In this document: one piece after another, positions 20,577-21,247 of the stretch
How the letters are laid out: every line of letters starts with the position of its first letter
How positions within the stretch are numbered: the stretch's first letter is position 1
NCBI GenBank assembly: GCA_036565605.1
Contig: DATCXV010000014.1
Location: 1-21,247 of the forward strand
Source: UBA6065 sp036565605
GTDB lineage: Bacteria; Patescibacteriota; Minisyncoccia; Phycocordibacterales; UBA6065
DNA length: 21,247 nucleotides
Direction: 5' to 3'
Notes under the pieces: model-generated
Databases searched by the model: none
Told to the model about the DNA's origin: nothing
The model's input: the letters and a program-made list of their open reading frames with translations, nothing else
Made by a program: the position numbers and the translations under genes

Positions 20577-21152
20577 TTATAGCGAGCAAATCGCATTATC
20601 ATCGGCATGGACCGAGATCTGTCCCGTTGATTCTACCTCGACAATGCGTACCGTACCGTCAGGCGCAGAAACGCACAGACTTGCGTCCGATCCTGCCGTG
20701 CTCAAACCCGAACCTTTGATATAGGCATCCGGATTCGGACGCACAAATGACACATCAACCGTCGACAAGCCACAGGAACTTTCTACGCAGAGTCTTCTTA
20801 TTCCGTTACCCTTACTGATAGAAAATCGCTCAAGTTCTTCCCCTGCATCAAAGATATGATTCTGAGGAGATTTATCCTCGAACAGAACATACGACGTTGG
20901 ATCTGCCGATTCAAAGTGCACACCGTAACCCGAATCGAAAGTGCCGGCCGTAGACTGCTTTACGGTAATGCCATATGTTTGTGCTTCGCGTAACGAAAGT
21001 GCCACTTCATACGCAAGATTTGTGAGAATAACTGTGCCGTTGAATCGAGCATGATTCCAAACCGCCATTGTGGTAATGAGCGTAAAGATACCGACCGAGA
21101 CTAGAAGCTCGATCAGAGTGAAACCTTCCGCATTCCGGAAAGGGGCGATCAT
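20577..21152 (-). CDS. FimT/GspH-like type IV minor prepilin
   Basis: 191 aa. NAEGFTLIELLVSVGIFTLI is the prepilin signal with a 9-residue leader (cleavage after Gly, Phe+1, Glu+5). The body has AYEVALSLREAQTYGITVKQ, the FimT/GspH-type helix, then a GspH-like beta domain with two Cys pairs. It heads the minor pilin operon. A TATAAT box ends 6 nt before the ATG and overlaps the stop of the preceding gene, predicting a leaderless transcript separate from the peptidase gene. Confidence 0.88.
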   Translation of the reverse strand: MIAPFRNAEGFTLIELLVSVGIFTLITTMAVWNHARFNGTVILTNLAYEVALSLREAQTYGITVKQSTAGTFDSGYGVHFESADPTSYVLFEDKSPQNHIFDAGEELERFSISKGNGIRRLCVESSCGLSTVDVSFVRPNPDAYIKGSGLSTAGSDASLCVSAPDGTVRIVEVESTGQISVHADDNAICSL

Positions 21153-21158
21153 TCGCCT

Positions 21159-21164
21159 ATTATA
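21159..21164 (-). promoter_or_regulatory. -10 box TATAAT of the minor pilin operon
   Basis: Perfect TATAAT on the minus strand, 6 nt before the ATG at 21152 and inside the last codons of the upstream gene. No clear -35. Confidence 0.5.
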
Positions 21165-21247
21165 GCGCTAGAAAAGAAAGGATAGTCCCCAGGTTCGCAT
21201 GGAATGCAAACGAGATGAGGAAACCGAGGATAATGAAAGGACCAAAT
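21160..21247 (-). CDS. C-terminal end of probable prepilin peptidase (partial)
   Basis: The last 28 codons are visible, ending in TAA at 21160. They encode a hydrophobic membrane segment beginning FGPFIILGFLISFAF. A (P)FGPF start to the final membrane helix is typical of the C-terminus of PilD/GspO-type prepilin peptidases, and the position directly upstream of four prepilin genes fits. The catalytic Asp residues are outside the window, so this is a probable assignment. Confidence 0.6.
   Translation of the reverse strand, partial: FGPFIILGFLISFAFHANLGTILSFLAL

Noticed and set aside
1..21247. CRISPR array, insertion sequence or prophage
   Set aside because: No regularly spaced direct repeats, transposase, integrase or phage structural gene seen; the intron and HNH gene are the only mobile-type features.

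Overview
The window looks like chromosomal DNA of a small-genome bacterium of the Patescibacteria/CPR, most likely Parcubacteria-like. This is inferred from gene content and protein style, not from a marker tree. Supporting signs are a short RF2, gatC-gatA without an adjacent gatB, an FtsX with a typical CPR-style N-terminus, several single-pass small proteins with Ser/Thr/Gly-rich tails, few Shine-Dalgarno sequences, and a run of minor pilin genes. TGA serves as a stop (for example at the end of the PilV-like gene) and RF2 is present, so the standard bacterial code applies.

Layout. 1-3115 (minus): an ECF sigma factor, a small membrane protein that may be its anti-sigma factor, a single-pass membrane protein and an HlyD/MacA-type efflux adaptor cut by the window edge. 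3163-5719 (minus): a secreted protein, a CapA-like metallophosphatase and ftsX. 5789-6211 (plus): a VOC/PhnB-like protein lying between ftsX and ftsE. 6208-7787 (minus): ftsE and prfB. 7857-8750 (plus): tRNA-Thr(GGU) interrupted by a 193-nt group I intron, intact tRNA-Thr(CGU), and a free-standing HNH endonuclease gene. 8747-9421 (minus): endonuclease V. 9523-10453 (plus): a second ECF sigma factor with its own small membrane partner. 10474-11256: terminators, a small membrane protein, tRNA-Asp and tRNA-Met. 11257-12727: an anchored extracytoplasmic protein and msrA-msrB. 12728-13041: an unidentified structured-RNA candidate. 13042-13958: an unknown 245-aa protein with a consensus promoter and a long hairpin-bearing leader. 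14346-14417: an unusual initiator tRNA. 14501-18887 (minus): a membrane-anchored HEPN-like protein, gatA, gatC and ligA. 18908-21247 (minus): PilX-, PilV-, PilW- and FimT-like minor pilins behind the 3' end of a probable prepilin peptidase gene.

Main points of interest: (1) the group I intron after anticodon position 36 of tRNA-Thr(GGU), with a candidate mobility endonuclease two genes downstream; (2) a recurring -10 box 6-7 nt before the start codon (ftsX, prfB, nfi, FimT-like, ECF sigma 1), which predicts leaderless mRNAs; (3) two sigma/membrane-partner modules of the same design; (4) a 146-nt fold at 12797-12942 that matches no RNA I recognise; (5) an initiator tRNA lacking one of the three conserved G-C pairs and carrying G at position 55; (6) RF2 with SPT in place of SPF; (7) a LigA zinc finger with two of four cysteines missing.
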